Source: Anaspis maculata (taxonomy: Eukaryota; Arthropoda; Insecta; Coleoptera; Scraptiidae). From it: 64,000 nucleotides of DNA. Below, in pieces: positions 22,672 to 33,030 of the stretch (positions are counted from its first letter, which is position 1; every line of letters begins with the position of its first letter). Location of the stretch: positions 34,963,681-35,027,680 of the forward strand of contig OX421965.1 of NCBI GenBank assembly GCA_949128115.1, read 5' to 3'. The notes under the pieces were generated by a model. It saw only the letters and a program-made list of their open reading frames with translations. It had not been told where the DNA came from and did not search any database. Position numbers and translations under genes: made by a program.

Positions 22672-23984
22672 GTTGTCAGTGAAAAGGTAAAAATATACTT
22701 GAACTTGGTTTCCACAGTAAAGTGAAACCAGAAACGCAGTAACACCTACACAAATAGGTTATTGATGGTCCTTGTTCCTTCTTTAGATAGTGGTGTTATT
22801 GGTCAGCAACGAAACGTCGTATGACAATACCATGACCTCGTTGAACCAACGTTCTGCATGACGTCATGGTAGAAAAAGACAACGAAAATTTGGGAATCCT
22901 AATTGCCTAACGAACCAATAAGGATTTCAAGTAGGATTTCATCACTGAATCAAGTGGAATAAGTCTGACGTGACAAAGTTGGAAGTTGCAAGATTCTGTT
23001 GGATAAAGTGATCGCAAAACAGGCAGACGCAAAAGACGGTCGATGATTGGAGAAAGTATTCGGCTTTCAAAAACTGTTTACCTAAGCAACTGGAAAAAGG
23101 CGCGTCGCGATAAAAAATTGCGCGACTTCTCAATGAAAGTCGAGCTGGCACGTTGGGGTACGATACGGTCGAGGCGTCGTAATACAGGACCCAGGGTGCG
23201 CTCGAAACGCACTCTGGCGTAGGAACATCGCAACTAAGCCGGCAGACTTCATGCGCCACGATGCTTAATCCACGGATTTATTCTCTTAGGTTATCTGGGC
23301 CGTATATCTCTCCCGAGGACCGCGGTCTGCCGAGGCATACTAATAGTAAACCTACAGATTGTGCTGATAAATAGATACCACAGCCAATGTTGACTATTTA
23401 TAGCGGGATTCTCACCAACACGACCGTTTTGCAAATGTACTGTGTGTGTGGGGGATAGTCTCCTTGGTGAGCGGGAGGCGAGCGACTGGAGATCTTTGGA
23501 ATTGTGAGCCCCAGACTAATTCGTCTGCTAACTACCCCATCGATGGCGACGCAAATTGAAACACGAGCACGAATATCTGCACCGGTGATATTATCGCAGT
23601 GAGTGCGCCGCGACGACAGTTCCGACGGAATGAAAACATTTGAGCGGCGATAATTATGCAGAATACCTGAAATTGCGCGCCATTGTCTCAGGTAAAAAAT
23701 TACATGGAGGCTTCACTTTGAAGTGCACCTACCTAGCCAGGGGATCATAGAATAAAACGTGGAGTATACTATCGACGGCTCAATGCAGGTCAAGTACTGC
23801 CTGTCGAAGCTCTGTTCAGCTTTTCTATTCGGTCTTTTGTAAACGTAGATGGTTTTTACTAGGTTTTACTATGCACATACAGGCTGTCCGTTTTTCGAGG
23901 ATAAGCATGGGTATCTCGCTTATTTCTAGAGATACAAAGTTGGTTGAACTAGAAAAAAGTTGAGCATTTTCATGAGGATCAATG
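22672..23984. other. No gene recognised
   Basis: Single-copy-looking DNA with a CpG-richer core (23090-23260, 23550-23660). A 105-codon minus frame at 22942-23259 has no motif. A TACAGGCTGTCCG word at about 23880 resembles the ACAGGGTG ends of short TIR elements, so an element may start there. Confidence 0.35.
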
Positions 23985-24277
23985 ATCTGAAAAGATATTT
24001 GACGTATCGGTTTCAGTTTTTGAGATATCGTGAAAAAAACAGAAATTTGTCATTTTTGTTTTTATTTTCAATTGAAAAACAGCTGAAGGTGGCTATTCCT
24101 AATTGAGACATTGTTGAAGCACCTTCTAATGGGAATTCAAAGCTGCCAGAATCTTTATTCTAGCTTCAAAAACAACTGAAATACCACATCCAACTTTTTT
24201 TCTCTTATGGGCGCCGTATTGGATTTTAACATTTTTGAAAACAGTATTGTTTTCTGGTTGAAATGATGTGTCACATT
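23985..24277 (+). repeat. Dispersed repeat family B, uninterrupted copy
   Basis: Aligns in reverse orientation with three separated blocks, 29517-29611, 28018-28075 and 26484-26597, in consistent order. Shared words include TTTTGAGATATCGTGA, GAAGGTGGC, TTATTCTAGCTT, GGCGCC-TATTGGATTTT and GATGTGTCACA. This copy shows the state of the family before the Tc1 and ATTCGAAT-element insertions in the other copy. Confidence 0.75.
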
Positions 24278-25318
24278 GTTATACACTCTCCTCCCCGACA
24301 TTACATTTTTTGGCCTATGATCGTTCTTAAAAGAAACCACAACACAAAATACAAGTTGGTCTCAGATGCAAGAGTTGAAAAAACTAGAACGATTGCATAG
24401 GGTCTTGTAAATTTACCTATCTCGTGGCGGGCGCTGCGATCATAATTGAGAACGACAATGACGTCATAGGGGCAAATTTTCACGGGCTACCTATAGCTAC
24501 TCACGTGCATACCTGTACCTGAATCCGTTGCCGATGAGACGACGACGGTTTCAAGCCTGCCATAATTATTACTGATTGTTTGAAGACAATGACGTTTGTC
24601 AAAACGACAACAGCCAATACCTAATAAGACCATGGGAACGTGATAAGTGAAAATCGGAGGTAAAGATCTAGGTAAAAACATCTCCCCAAGTGACGTCACG
24701 ATAATATTTTTAAAACGTTATATCGGCTGATCGGACTCATATAGAAAACTCAAATTTGTTCCGTATACCTACTCTTGAACTACCTTCCCCATACGTTAGT
24801 CAAATAAAATATAGACTCGATTTTTGTGTTGTGGTCTCCTTCAAAGTTGAAAATTGACAAACTCCACGAAAATGGCCGCCGGATATTTGTGTTGCTACTG
24901 GCACATTTTTGAAGTTTGAGGCTCACTTGAATTATTCATAGATGGTGCCACATGATGGCGCCAAATTCAAAATCATAAATTCACAACTCCGGTGTGCGGG
25001 ACAACCTAGAAGATTCGATGATGACATGAGGATAATCACCCAGTTGTGTGCTTATTGATTTTAACATATAAAACAGGGAAAGAAACCGTGGAACAAAAAT
25101 CAGGTATAAGGTTAAGATAATAAAACTCGAACTAAATGAATATGAAAACTAAATTTACTCTAGTCCACGGCTAACCGGAGACCTGACCCAAGCTGCTTGG
25201 TCTTGATTTGGTCCTTGTCGGCGATCGTTTCCACCACGTGGACTAAATTTATTTGAGTCGAATTTGATGCTTAGGTCGCGGACCAAAGCCACGGTGTAAA
25301 CGTAGCCACCAAAAAGTA
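24278..25318. other. No gene recognised
   Basis: Short minus-strand frames only. ATGGCCGCCGG and ATGGCGCC words near 24870 and 24953 suggest old mobile DNA, but no boundary is visible. Confidence 0.3.
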
Positions 25319-25545
25319 GAGTGACGAATTCGGGAAAAGACACTCAATGGAAGAATTCGCCGAACAAACCACTGAGTGAAGCCCAAAGAAGGAGACTCAC
25401 AAATATGTGACAGAATGACTAGCGACTAACTGATAATTCCAGGTAATAAATGCACGTAATTATTAGTGGAACAAAATCGAAGAAACATCAGAAAAAAACC
25501 TCAGGAGATAGTGTTTGAGAATAAAATCAACAAGGTATAATAAAA
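25319..25545. repeat. Dispersed repeat family A, copy 2
   Basis: Matches 14896-15130 in the same orientation (see that entry for shared blocks). Confidence 0.75.
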
Positions 25546-26483
25546 CCGGCAATGCACAATCAAACACATCAATGCAAAAACCCAAAACGATGTTAGTTGG
25601 GGATCTTGAAAAATACATACATCAAAAATATCTGACAAAAATACCAGCGAGCATAAAAAATGACATGAACACTATAGTCACAAAAAAAGTTAGACGCGTG
25701 GTACATGGCAAGCAAATTTCACACAAAATTATTGAAATGACCATTATCAAAATAAGGACATGAAATGTTAATAAACAAATTCAAATTCAGACAAGGTAAA
25801 AACCAGCGCACAGTTCGGCGACTAGACAAAGACTTCTCTAGTGTGTGTGTGTTTAAAAATAGCCCACCAGAAAATGATGCATGCGTTCGAATCATCAGAC
25901 CAACATGAAAATTAGCGCAATACATAGTTTTAGGTAAATTCAAAACCCAATGCAATGTTTAAAGGGAATACAGTTAGTACAGACATAACATGTGAGTGGA
26001 AATAAATACGCCTTGAGCGTACACAAAAATACTTCTTTCGTCCAACAGACGTATATCGGTTCTTCCCTGCTTTCTTGCGCGAAGCCCTCGGACCTCGGCA
26101 CAAGACATAAAAATTCTCTTTTGCTACTTGACTCCCAACATCAAAGAGAAACAGCACGTACCTACTCTAAAGTATTAAAAATGCCCACTGCCCCCCTCGA
26201 CCGCATGGCCAGGCCATGGGTTCTCCTAGTCACATTCCAAGAATTCGAACATATACGAATTTTCAAACCTATAGCTTACTTAATCTTTGATAAGCTTAAT
26301 CTTTGATTAGCTGTTCTTCTGAATTTTAGAAGAAAAAGCTAAACCCTACAACATGTCACTGTTAAATGAATTGTTTTGAGCGAAAAAAAAAATTTTTTTC
26401 AAAGAGTGCTTTGGGAACAAAATCAACACCGACAATTAAAAAAAACCGTAAATGTTAGACATTCATTTAGTAGTGACATGTGA
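25546..26483. other. No gene recognised
   Basis: A-rich on the plus strand at 25540-25760, with a GT-dinucleotide run at 25840-25850. No motif-bearing frame or repeat boundary was found. Confidence 0.3.
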
Positions 26484-26597
26484 CACATCGTTGTAGCCAG
26501 AAAAAAAAACTGTATTCAAAAATACCAAAATCCAATAAGGCGCCTATAGAAAAAAGTTGAATGTCGTATCTCGGCTGTTTTGAAAGCTAGAATAATA
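26484..26597 (-). repeat. Dispersed repeat family B, interrupted copy (block 1 of 3)
   Basis: Reverse complement of about 24149-24277. It is cut at a TA dinucleotide by the Tc1 element. The copy resumes at 28018-28075 and, after a second insertion, at 29517-29611. Confidence 0.75.
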
Positions 26598-26599
26598 TA

Positions 26600-28015
26600 C
26601 TGCCTTCCAAAAAAAGTGCAACACCATGAAGCCGTGGATCAATTTTATTCAAATTTTCGCAAAACATGTGTTTGAACAATAGAAACAAACGATTAGATTC
26701 TGGAAATCGTAATACAAGGAACTTCAGAAAAAATTAATAATGTGTCGCTCCTCCACGATTTGCCCGACACTCATTAACCCTACGAGGCATGCTTTCAATC
26801 AAGTGGTCGATTGCCGCTTGTGACAAGCCATCCCATGCCTCTTGCAAGGCCATACAGAGATCTTCCAAGTTGTTGGGAGGATGGCGTAATTGCCCCACCT
26901 TTCTTCCCATCATATCCCACACGTGTTCGATGGGCGACAAATCAGGAGAGCAAGCAGGCCATGGAAGCACGTCAACGTGTGCATCTTCCAGGAACTGCAT
27001 TGAAGCTCTTGCCGTATGAGGACGTGCATTGTCTTGCTGGAAAATAGGGTTGTTGAGCCCCTGAAGGTATGGAAGGCGAACGGGTTCCAGCACACTCGCG
27101 ATGTAAGATGCAGCTGTCATAGTGCCCTCAATGAACACCAATGGTGACCTGCTTCCATGGCATATTGCTCCCCAAACCATCAATCCGGGTGTACGGGCAG
27201 TGTGTCGCTCGGCAAAAAATTCGGGATTATGCCGTTCCCCACGAAAGCGCCTCACCCTCCCCCGGCCGTCATGAGCCCAAAGACAAAAGCGGGACTCGTC
27301 ACTGAAGACCACCCGATGCCATTCTTGGACCCAGTTTCTGCGCTCATTGCACCACTCCAATCTTCTGGCCCGGTGAACAGGAGTGAGGGGAAGGGTTAAC
27401 AGCGGACGATAAGAACTTAGCCCAAAAGATCTAATTCTTCTATAGACCGTGCTCATTGAGATTGGGCGTCCTATAGCTGCAACCCACCCGCTTCCGACTG
27501 CTCGGGTTGTCGTAAATCGGTCTCTTACAGCCGCTACTCGAAGACGTTGATCTTGACGTACCGTGGAGGCTCTACGACGACCAGATCCATTCCGTCGCCG
27601 ATAATTGGCCTCCTCGTTCCATCTCCGCCACCATCTCATCACAGTCCAAGCATTGCAACCAACAAGTCTCGCAATTCTTCGATACGAAATCCCCTCATTT
27701 TTTAAGCCAATAATCTGTCCCTTCTGGAACTCGGTTAAATGATGGTACTGCCGAGGTTGACGGGCTCTTGGCATTTCAGGACTCTTGGGGTTCACTATTG
27801 AAACTTATTGCAAAAAATGTGGTTTGTAACAACCAGGAAAAACGAAAAACAATTTCTTGTGTTTTACGGTTACCAAGGGGAAAAACAAAACAACTACAGC
27901 GCCTAGATATCCAGAATGTTAATCATTTGTTAGTGTAGATGAAATACTTGTTTTGTGAAAATTTGATCAAAATCAGCCAACGGCATCGAGGTGTTGCACT
28001 TTTTTTGGAAGGCAG
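26600..28015 (-). mobile_element. Tc1-like transposon, apparently complete
   Basis: 1416 bp with perfect 26-bp TIRs starting CTGCCTTCCAAAAAAAGTGC, flanked by TA on both sides (26598-26599 and 28016-28017), the Tc1/mariner TSD. Looser similarity extends the TIRs to about 33 bp. One uninterrupted transposase gene on the minus strand lies between them. Perfect TIRs and an open ORF suggest a recent insertion that may still be mobile. Confidence 0.95.
26734..27774 (-). CDS. Tc1-family transposase (DD34E)
   Basis: 346 codons from the ATG at 27774; the frame extends a few codons upstream to a GTG, but the ATG fits the family start. Residues 10-52 form a helix-turn-helix (LTEFQKGQIIGLKNEG, YRRIARLVGC, TVMRWWRRW). 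A basic GRRR stretch at about residues 65-68 and a second HTH-like DNA-binding segment (residues 95-118) follow. The catalytic triad is D159 (VFSDESRF), D248 (QQDNARPH) and E283 (SPDLSPIEHVWD), with exactly 34 residues between the last two, as in Tc1. Cut-and-paste transposition at TA sites is the known role of the family. There is no stop or frameshift and the length is normal. It could be active. Confidence 0.95.
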   Translation of the reverse strand: MPRARQPRQYHHLTEFQKGQIIGLKNEGISYRRIARLVGCNAWTVMRWWRRWNEEANYRRRNGSGRRRASTVRQDQRLRVAAVRDRFTTTRAVGSGWVAAIGRPISMSTVYRRIRSFGLSSYRPLLTLPLTPVHRARRLEWCNERRNWVQEWHRVVFSDESRFCLWAHDGRGRVRRFRGERHNPEFFAERHTARTPGLMVWGAICHGSRSPLVFIEGTMTAASYIASVLEPVRLPYLQGLNNPIFQQDNARPHTARASMQFLEDAHVDVLPWPACSPDLSPIEHVWDMMGRKVGQLRHPPNNLEDLCMALQEAWDGLSQAAIDHLIESMPRRVNECRANRGGATHY

Positions 28016-28017
28016 TA

Positions 28018-28075
28018 TAATTAATAAGTAAAAGTGCCCTAACAATATCTTGATTGAAAAGGCCACCTTCTACCA
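28018..28075 (-). repeat. Dispersed repeat family B, interrupted copy (block 2 of 3)
   Basis: Reverse complement of about 24088-24146 (GAAGGTGGC, ATTGAGA-ATTGTT words). It lies between the Tc1 element and the ATTCGAAT-rich element. Confidence 0.6.
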
Positions 28076-29516
28076 GACTTGGGTCGAATCCCGAAAAAAA
28101 GTATTCGAATACCAATCCTGAATCCCGATGCAAAAAAAGGATTCGAATCCAGAAGATTCGAATAGTGACTCTCGAAAGTATTCGAATACCAAGTATACGA
28201 ATCCATATATTCGTGAAACTGAAAATGAATACCGTTTTAGAATACCCAAATAGATTTACCTGTTTACGCACACTATTATGAGCTGGATATTGGCTTGAAA
28301 GTACTTTTTCGCAAACAAAAATATCAATAAACATGATTTCATTATAAAAGGAGTGCGATTCTCGAGTTATTCGAATGACTTTTTGTAAACGAATCTCCTT
28401 GGTTTCGTGTGCACTTGGACAGTCGGAAAGAAGAATTCGTATACGGAAACTTTTTGAACACGTTCAAGAACAGCACCCCAGGTCAGTGTAAAAATCTAAA
28501 AAAATAAAATAGAAATTGAGGAGCTTGTGGTGTGGTGGTTAGCGCGCTCGACTGCCATTTCAGAGGTCGAGGGTTCGATCCCCGCCGGGAATGGATTTTC
28601 GCCTCAAAAACAAGGTTCATCGTTTAGTTGGAATGCTTGCTGAATGCGCGACGTAGAATACGAACGATGGTGCCGACTCCATTTGGATGTTGGTGGTCGT
28701 TAAAAATCCCTACTCTGTATTGGAACACACAGGGGTTCGGCAAAATTTCCAGTATAGTGGATGAAAGCATTCACCGGCGTCGGTGTTGGGCCTCGTTGCG
28801 GAAATACGCCAACATTAGATAAACGGAAAAATAATTAAAAAAAGAAACTCTGGCCTCAAGGAACAAAAAAATCTATTCCAATCAACTGTTGACAAATGGA
28901 AAAAAAATAAAATAGAAAAATAATTCAGGCTTTGATGCCATTAGCTTTAAAGATAACAAGAATCTGAAGTAAATCGTCGCTCAAATTTTGCCTTATTGGC
29001 GAATTGATCATTCAGTTGCTTGTACGCGGAAGGTCGATGGGTGTGGGTGAGAAGATGAAGTGAGCAATAGAAGAAACTCGTGCTATTGTGTTTCAAAAAC
29101 AATTATTTTAAAACTGCGCAGTTTTGGCAAATTGTTATTTTGAAATTCACCCTACTATTGTTAGTGTCGGTAGGTAGGTACCTACTTTTCCTAAATGATC
29201 AGAATCCATGGATTCGGAATTAGAGTCCTTCGAATCCATGAATTCTTTCCCAAACTGGGATTCGAATACTATTACTCTTCTCTTTGCTGTAGAATCCAGG
29301 GATTCTATTATAGTATTCGAATACTTGGAATTCGAATACTATGAATACTAGAATACCGCAGAATAGTAACTTGAATCCAGAATCCCGAATATCGGCAAAG
29401 AAAAAGTAGCTGCATGAATACGAAGACAGAATTCATGACTGTATTCGAATACGAATACCGTAGAAAGTAACTTGAGTAAGATTCAAGTTACTGGGTATTC
29501 GAATACTACCCAAGTC
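28076..29516. mobile_element. ATTCGAAT-rich TIR element
   Basis: Short TIRs (GACTTGGGT at 28076-28084, ACCCAAGTC at 29508-29516) enclose 1.44 kb. Both subterminal zones carry clustered copies of the palindromic word ATTCGAAT, often as GTATTCGAATAC. I count about five on the left (28100-28370) and five on the right (29265-29505). The centre holds a SINE (28520-28840). The element interrupts repeat family B, which supports insertion. No transposase or clear TSD was seen. Clustered palindromic subterminal words are where transposases of some DNA elements bind; that role is inferred here. Confidence 0.6.
28520..28840 (+). mobile_element. tRNA-derived SINE, copy 1
   Basis: Starts GGAGCTTGTGGTGTGGTGG. 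It has an A-box-like GTGGTTAGCGCGC and a B box GGTTCGATCCC at 28572-28582, spaced as in a tRNA. The body matches 46918-47256 throughout (GATTTTCGCCTCAAAA, ATACGAACGATGGTGCC, ATGTTGGTGGTCGTTAA, GTTCGGCAAAATT, CATTCACCGGCGTCGGTGTT, GCCTCGTTG-GGAAATA-GCCAAC). The 18-mer AAAAAAATAAAATAGAAA lies just upstream (28498-28515) and at 28901-28918. It may be a TSD if the tail extends that far. Confidence 0.85.
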
Positions 29517-29611
29517 GGCTTCAACCGTTTTTTTTCATAAAAAATTGAAACAAAAATTCAAATTCCTGTTTTCTCACGATATCTCAAAACCTAAAACTGA
29601 TCAATCAAATA
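29517..29611 (-). repeat. Dispersed repeat family B, interrupted copy (block 3 of 3)
   Basis: Reverse complement of about 23985-24080, including the CACGATATCTCAAAAC block. Confidence 0.65.
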
Positions 29612-30836
29612 CTCAATTGGGACATAACCTTGGAAATAGGTTATTGCAGTTTATGTCAACATGATGCCATTTCATACCATTGACTATTCAAATCATTAAC
29701 ACGGTGGTCTCGAATCTAGGCAGTTGCGGGTTAAACTTTACACGTGAAAAAGCCACTGAAGTTCTTCTCAAGACTCGCAGGCCTCCCTGAACTTTCTGTA
29801 ACGCTCGTCTTGGAACATACACCTACTTGTCCTCTGAAGATTTACTTTCCTGCCTAATTAGTAATGGCATAATTCACTATTTTTATTCATAAAAAACCCA
29901 GGTCCCAAAAATTAGAGAAAATAAGAAAAATTCAGAATTTTACCCAGAAGAGAATCTTTGCTTCGCTGAGGCAGAGCCACTTGCTATTCGTAAGGGGTGC
30001 CGGACACCGCCACCCACCACACACCTTTTCCCAAAACAATTGTCTAAGGATGCGATCAAAGGAGAATAGGCCCGGCTCGCCTCCTTTGATCTCCTCACTT
30101 TATTTTTCCATCGCCCGCCGTCTGCCAGCCCGTCCGTCCGTTCGTCCTCTCTCAATATTGTGAGTCCGATGTGCTCGCCCAAAATATTTAGGTTATTTAA
30201 ACGTCCCTTCAGCCAGTCTTTATCCTCCGCCAATAACAATACATGTCCTGTTGCTGCTCCTCTTGCATGCCACCCGTCGCCGCCGCCGCCTTTATATCAT
30301 AAACAATATTTCCAGAGCACAGATTTATATTTTCATTTAGACCGATATGAAAGTTATCCGCCTTCTTACCAGTTTTCGGGAGTTTAGCGCGCCAGCGAGG
30401 TTACTTTCGGGCAATATATCAAAAAGATGATATTCAAAAACCTGTAACTTACTTGAACCGTCAGCGTCGGAAACTTTCACCTACCTAAGGAAGATATATC
30501 GGATTTTAAAGGAGAGTTTTTTATTATGCTTCCCTTACACACATACTAATAAATTTTCTTTGATGCATCGCCTAATGCGATGTTAAATGGCGGAGCCGCG
30601 GCGGGAAAACACCTTCGGCCGACCCCTGTTCAGTTGAGAAGTTAGGTACTGACTGGAGCACTCGATGCGTAGTCACAATAAAGAGTGCGACGGCGGGGGA
30701 TCATTTTTATTTTAAAAACTTCAAGATATCCGATCCAAGTAGTGTAACTGCGATAACGGGAGCCATTTTCAGGGCCATGTAAGTTTATAGTTGTTGGTTA
30801 CTTAATCGGAATTTTGTAGAACCAATTTGGGACACA
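29612..30836. other. Low-repeat, partly CpG-rich DNA without a recognised gene
   Basis: From 29940 to 30400 the base composition shifts to C/G-rich with a CGCCGCCGCCGCC run near 30280. It shows none of the repeat families seen elsewhere. Such stretches often hold regulatory or exonic host DNA, but no splice-bounded ORF could be defended. Confidence 0.35.
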
Positions 30837-31076
30837 GTGTACTGCCGTGTTAGGGCCAAGCGTTGTGTTTACAAAATTGTTAACAATATTGAAAAGTGCC
30901 ATAACAAAGTACTCATGCTAATGCCAACGCCCGTGACTATTATAATCTGTGACCTAGGCAATGTCTTATTTACTGAAAGCGCAGTAATAAAACCTAATAT
31001 TAGAAAAAAATTTGTAGAAGTCGATGACTTTTTGGTAGATACGACGCCGACGCTTGAGATTAACATGGCAGTGTAG
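30837..31076 (+). other. Short ORF with a HAD-like first motif, doubtful
   Basis: An 80-codon frame reads VTIIICDLGNVLFTES at its centre. This resembles motif I of HAD-superfamily hydrolases, a hydrophobic strand followed by D-x-G-x-V-L. Only this motif is present. The second catalytic Asp position is occupied by G, as in some HAD phosphatases' DLGN form, and the cap and motifs II-IV are absent. It could be an exon fragment, a decayed retrocopy or chance. Confidence 0.2.
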
Positions 31077-32721
31077 AGCTTCAACACTTGTATTTGTGGA
31101 TGAAATTTGCTCAATTTCCTACACTAATTGTAAGTATACACTGACACCACAACTTGTAACTCTTGGAAGATTTTGCGATGAGCGGTAAAACTACTTCTCG
31201 ACCGAAAAGGAGTGCTTGGCCACAGTGTGGGCCGTATGAAAATGAAATTGCACCGTATTTAGTATTATTAGTACGCGTTTGTTTCAGAGACCGATCATCA
31301 AATCTCTGGAGTGGTTCTTTTCGATGTCGGCACCTACAGGATGAATAACTAAGGTGGATCAGCTTTTTGCAACAATTCAATTTTGATGCCAATAAAGATC
31401 AGATTTCCTGTCAAGTCTCATTGTTAGATTCCCGTTACGTCCATCGTATCTGAATCTATCTGTCTTCAGTTTCCATCAAAGCTTTAGTAATAGACAGCAG
31501 GTACCTATTACGATTTTTTTTTGACTCGAAGCAATTCTTAGAGCTCCTTGCTGATGGCCAGTGGCCATATAATTCTCCGGAGATTTCCCAGAATTCACAG
31601 GTGACCTAACGAGAGTTTTTTCTATCCTCGTGATGAGCGAAAATCATGATGCAGACGAACATCCCATATCGACTTTTGTAACCAAGCCCACCTACCAGCC
31701 CAGTTACATTTCTGATACTGCTACAATGACATGGTTAGTCGCCTGTTGATCCAATTGTTGCGATAACAGCCAAATTTATGAAACAGTAGGACATCTTCGC
31801 CCTTATCTGTACTTTCTAATTGCCGTAAAAGCTCCCCAGACACAGGCCCCCTCAGCATGCAAAGGCGCACAATATCAATTATTTCCCTTGTTTTCGTAGC
31901 GCGAGGAATGTGAAATCCACAGGCACAATTGAACAGTTCTCTGCGCTCATAGCCGATAATAATATTGTTTTAAACAAATAACTAATAATTGATCGACAGA
32001 CGATAGACATTTTAGTACTTCACCATCAAGTCAATCCTCTGATAATCGTTCACGCGATTCTGTAGTTTTTTCACCAATTTCTGTACAGTATGATCGGGAA
32101 GCTTTGTCTCCCTCTCAACAACAATTATTGCGAAAGATTATCTATAAATTTGGGAAAAAATTATCAATGAATTCAAGAATAAGTCAGTCCAGGAGCTTAT
32201 GTGATCCCGTGGGATTTTGAACAAAGCATGGCGACTAGCGACTATGTGAAATACATTCCTCAGATGGCCAGGCCAGCAATCACACCTGACTGAGTATTTT
32301 TCTTGGATTTCTTGCAGGGGATTTATACAGAGTGAAACAGAAAAAATAAATAAAGCGTCGTAGGTTCAGACTGGGAAAAGGTGGGGAGCTTAAACTGCAT
32401 ATGTGATTTGATTCTGTTGTTGTGTTGATTCATGTCAAATTTGGTCCTAATCCATCTAATAAATTTTGAATAATTGAATAACAACGCTTTGATCCTTGAC
32501 ATTTTTTATTATTTGACAGATGACATGCGGAGAAATACTCCAAACAATTCTGAATGCAGGTTTTCAAGGGCTTTCAAATGACTTCTTGAAAGTCAAGTTT
32601 CGTGAGATATAATTTCTGTCATTTTTCATGGTGACATTTCCGTTTGACAGATGACAACCAAAACGTGATAGGCTCATTCCACAGCAAAACCATGTCCGCA
32701 TACCGAATTTCAAGTCGATCG
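31077..32721. other. No gene recognised
   Basis: Mixed-composition DNA with no repeat copy, exon or RNA gene that I can support. A T-run lies at 31514-31522. Confidence 0.3.
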
Positions 32722-33030
32722 GATTAAGGACGGAGTTATATTGGTAAAATAAGCGTTGCGGAATCAATCCCTGTGGATTTATTCCTTGACATATTCTTAA
32801 CATTTAGGTCTCTTTCGAAAACTACAAGGATGTACTTTGGTTCGAGCCCATTGGCATTTTCAAAATCCACAAATCAAAAAATATATATTTTGGAAATGCC
32901 AATGGGCTTAAACCAAAGTACATCTTTGTAGCTTTCGAAAGAGACCAAAATGGTAAGATTCTGTCAAGGAATAAACCCACAGGGATTGATTTCGCAACGC
33001 TTATTTTACCAATTCAACACCGTCTTTAAC
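32722..33030. repeat. Palindromic element family P, copy 1
   Basis: Nearly the whole 309 bp is one hairpin. ATTAAGGACGGAGTTATATTGG on the left pairs with CCAATTCAACACCGTCTTTAAC on the right. GCGTTGCGGAATCAATCCC pairs with GGGATTGATTTCGCAACGC, and GAGCCCATTGGCATTTTC with GAAATGCCAATGGGCTT. The loop centre is at about 32876. The outer core GTTGCGGAATCAATCC is shared with the copy at 45640-45964, but inner arm segments differ between copies while remaining paired within each copy. Confidence 0.85.

Noticed and set aside
22942..23259. 105-codon minus-strand ORF
   Set aside because: No recognisable family, no splice signals and no conservation evidence.
25515..25763. Lys/Ile-rich 83-codon ORF next to repeat family A
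   Set aside because: AT-rich composition explains it; the homologous copy at 14896 has no matching frame.
28520..28592. Functional tRNA gene
   Set aside because: Only the promoter boxes and rough shape survive, and the sequence continues as a SINE with a second copy at 46918.
28628..28822. Short ORF inside SINE copy 1
   Set aside because: Lies in a non-coding SINE body and the frame is not kept in copy 2.
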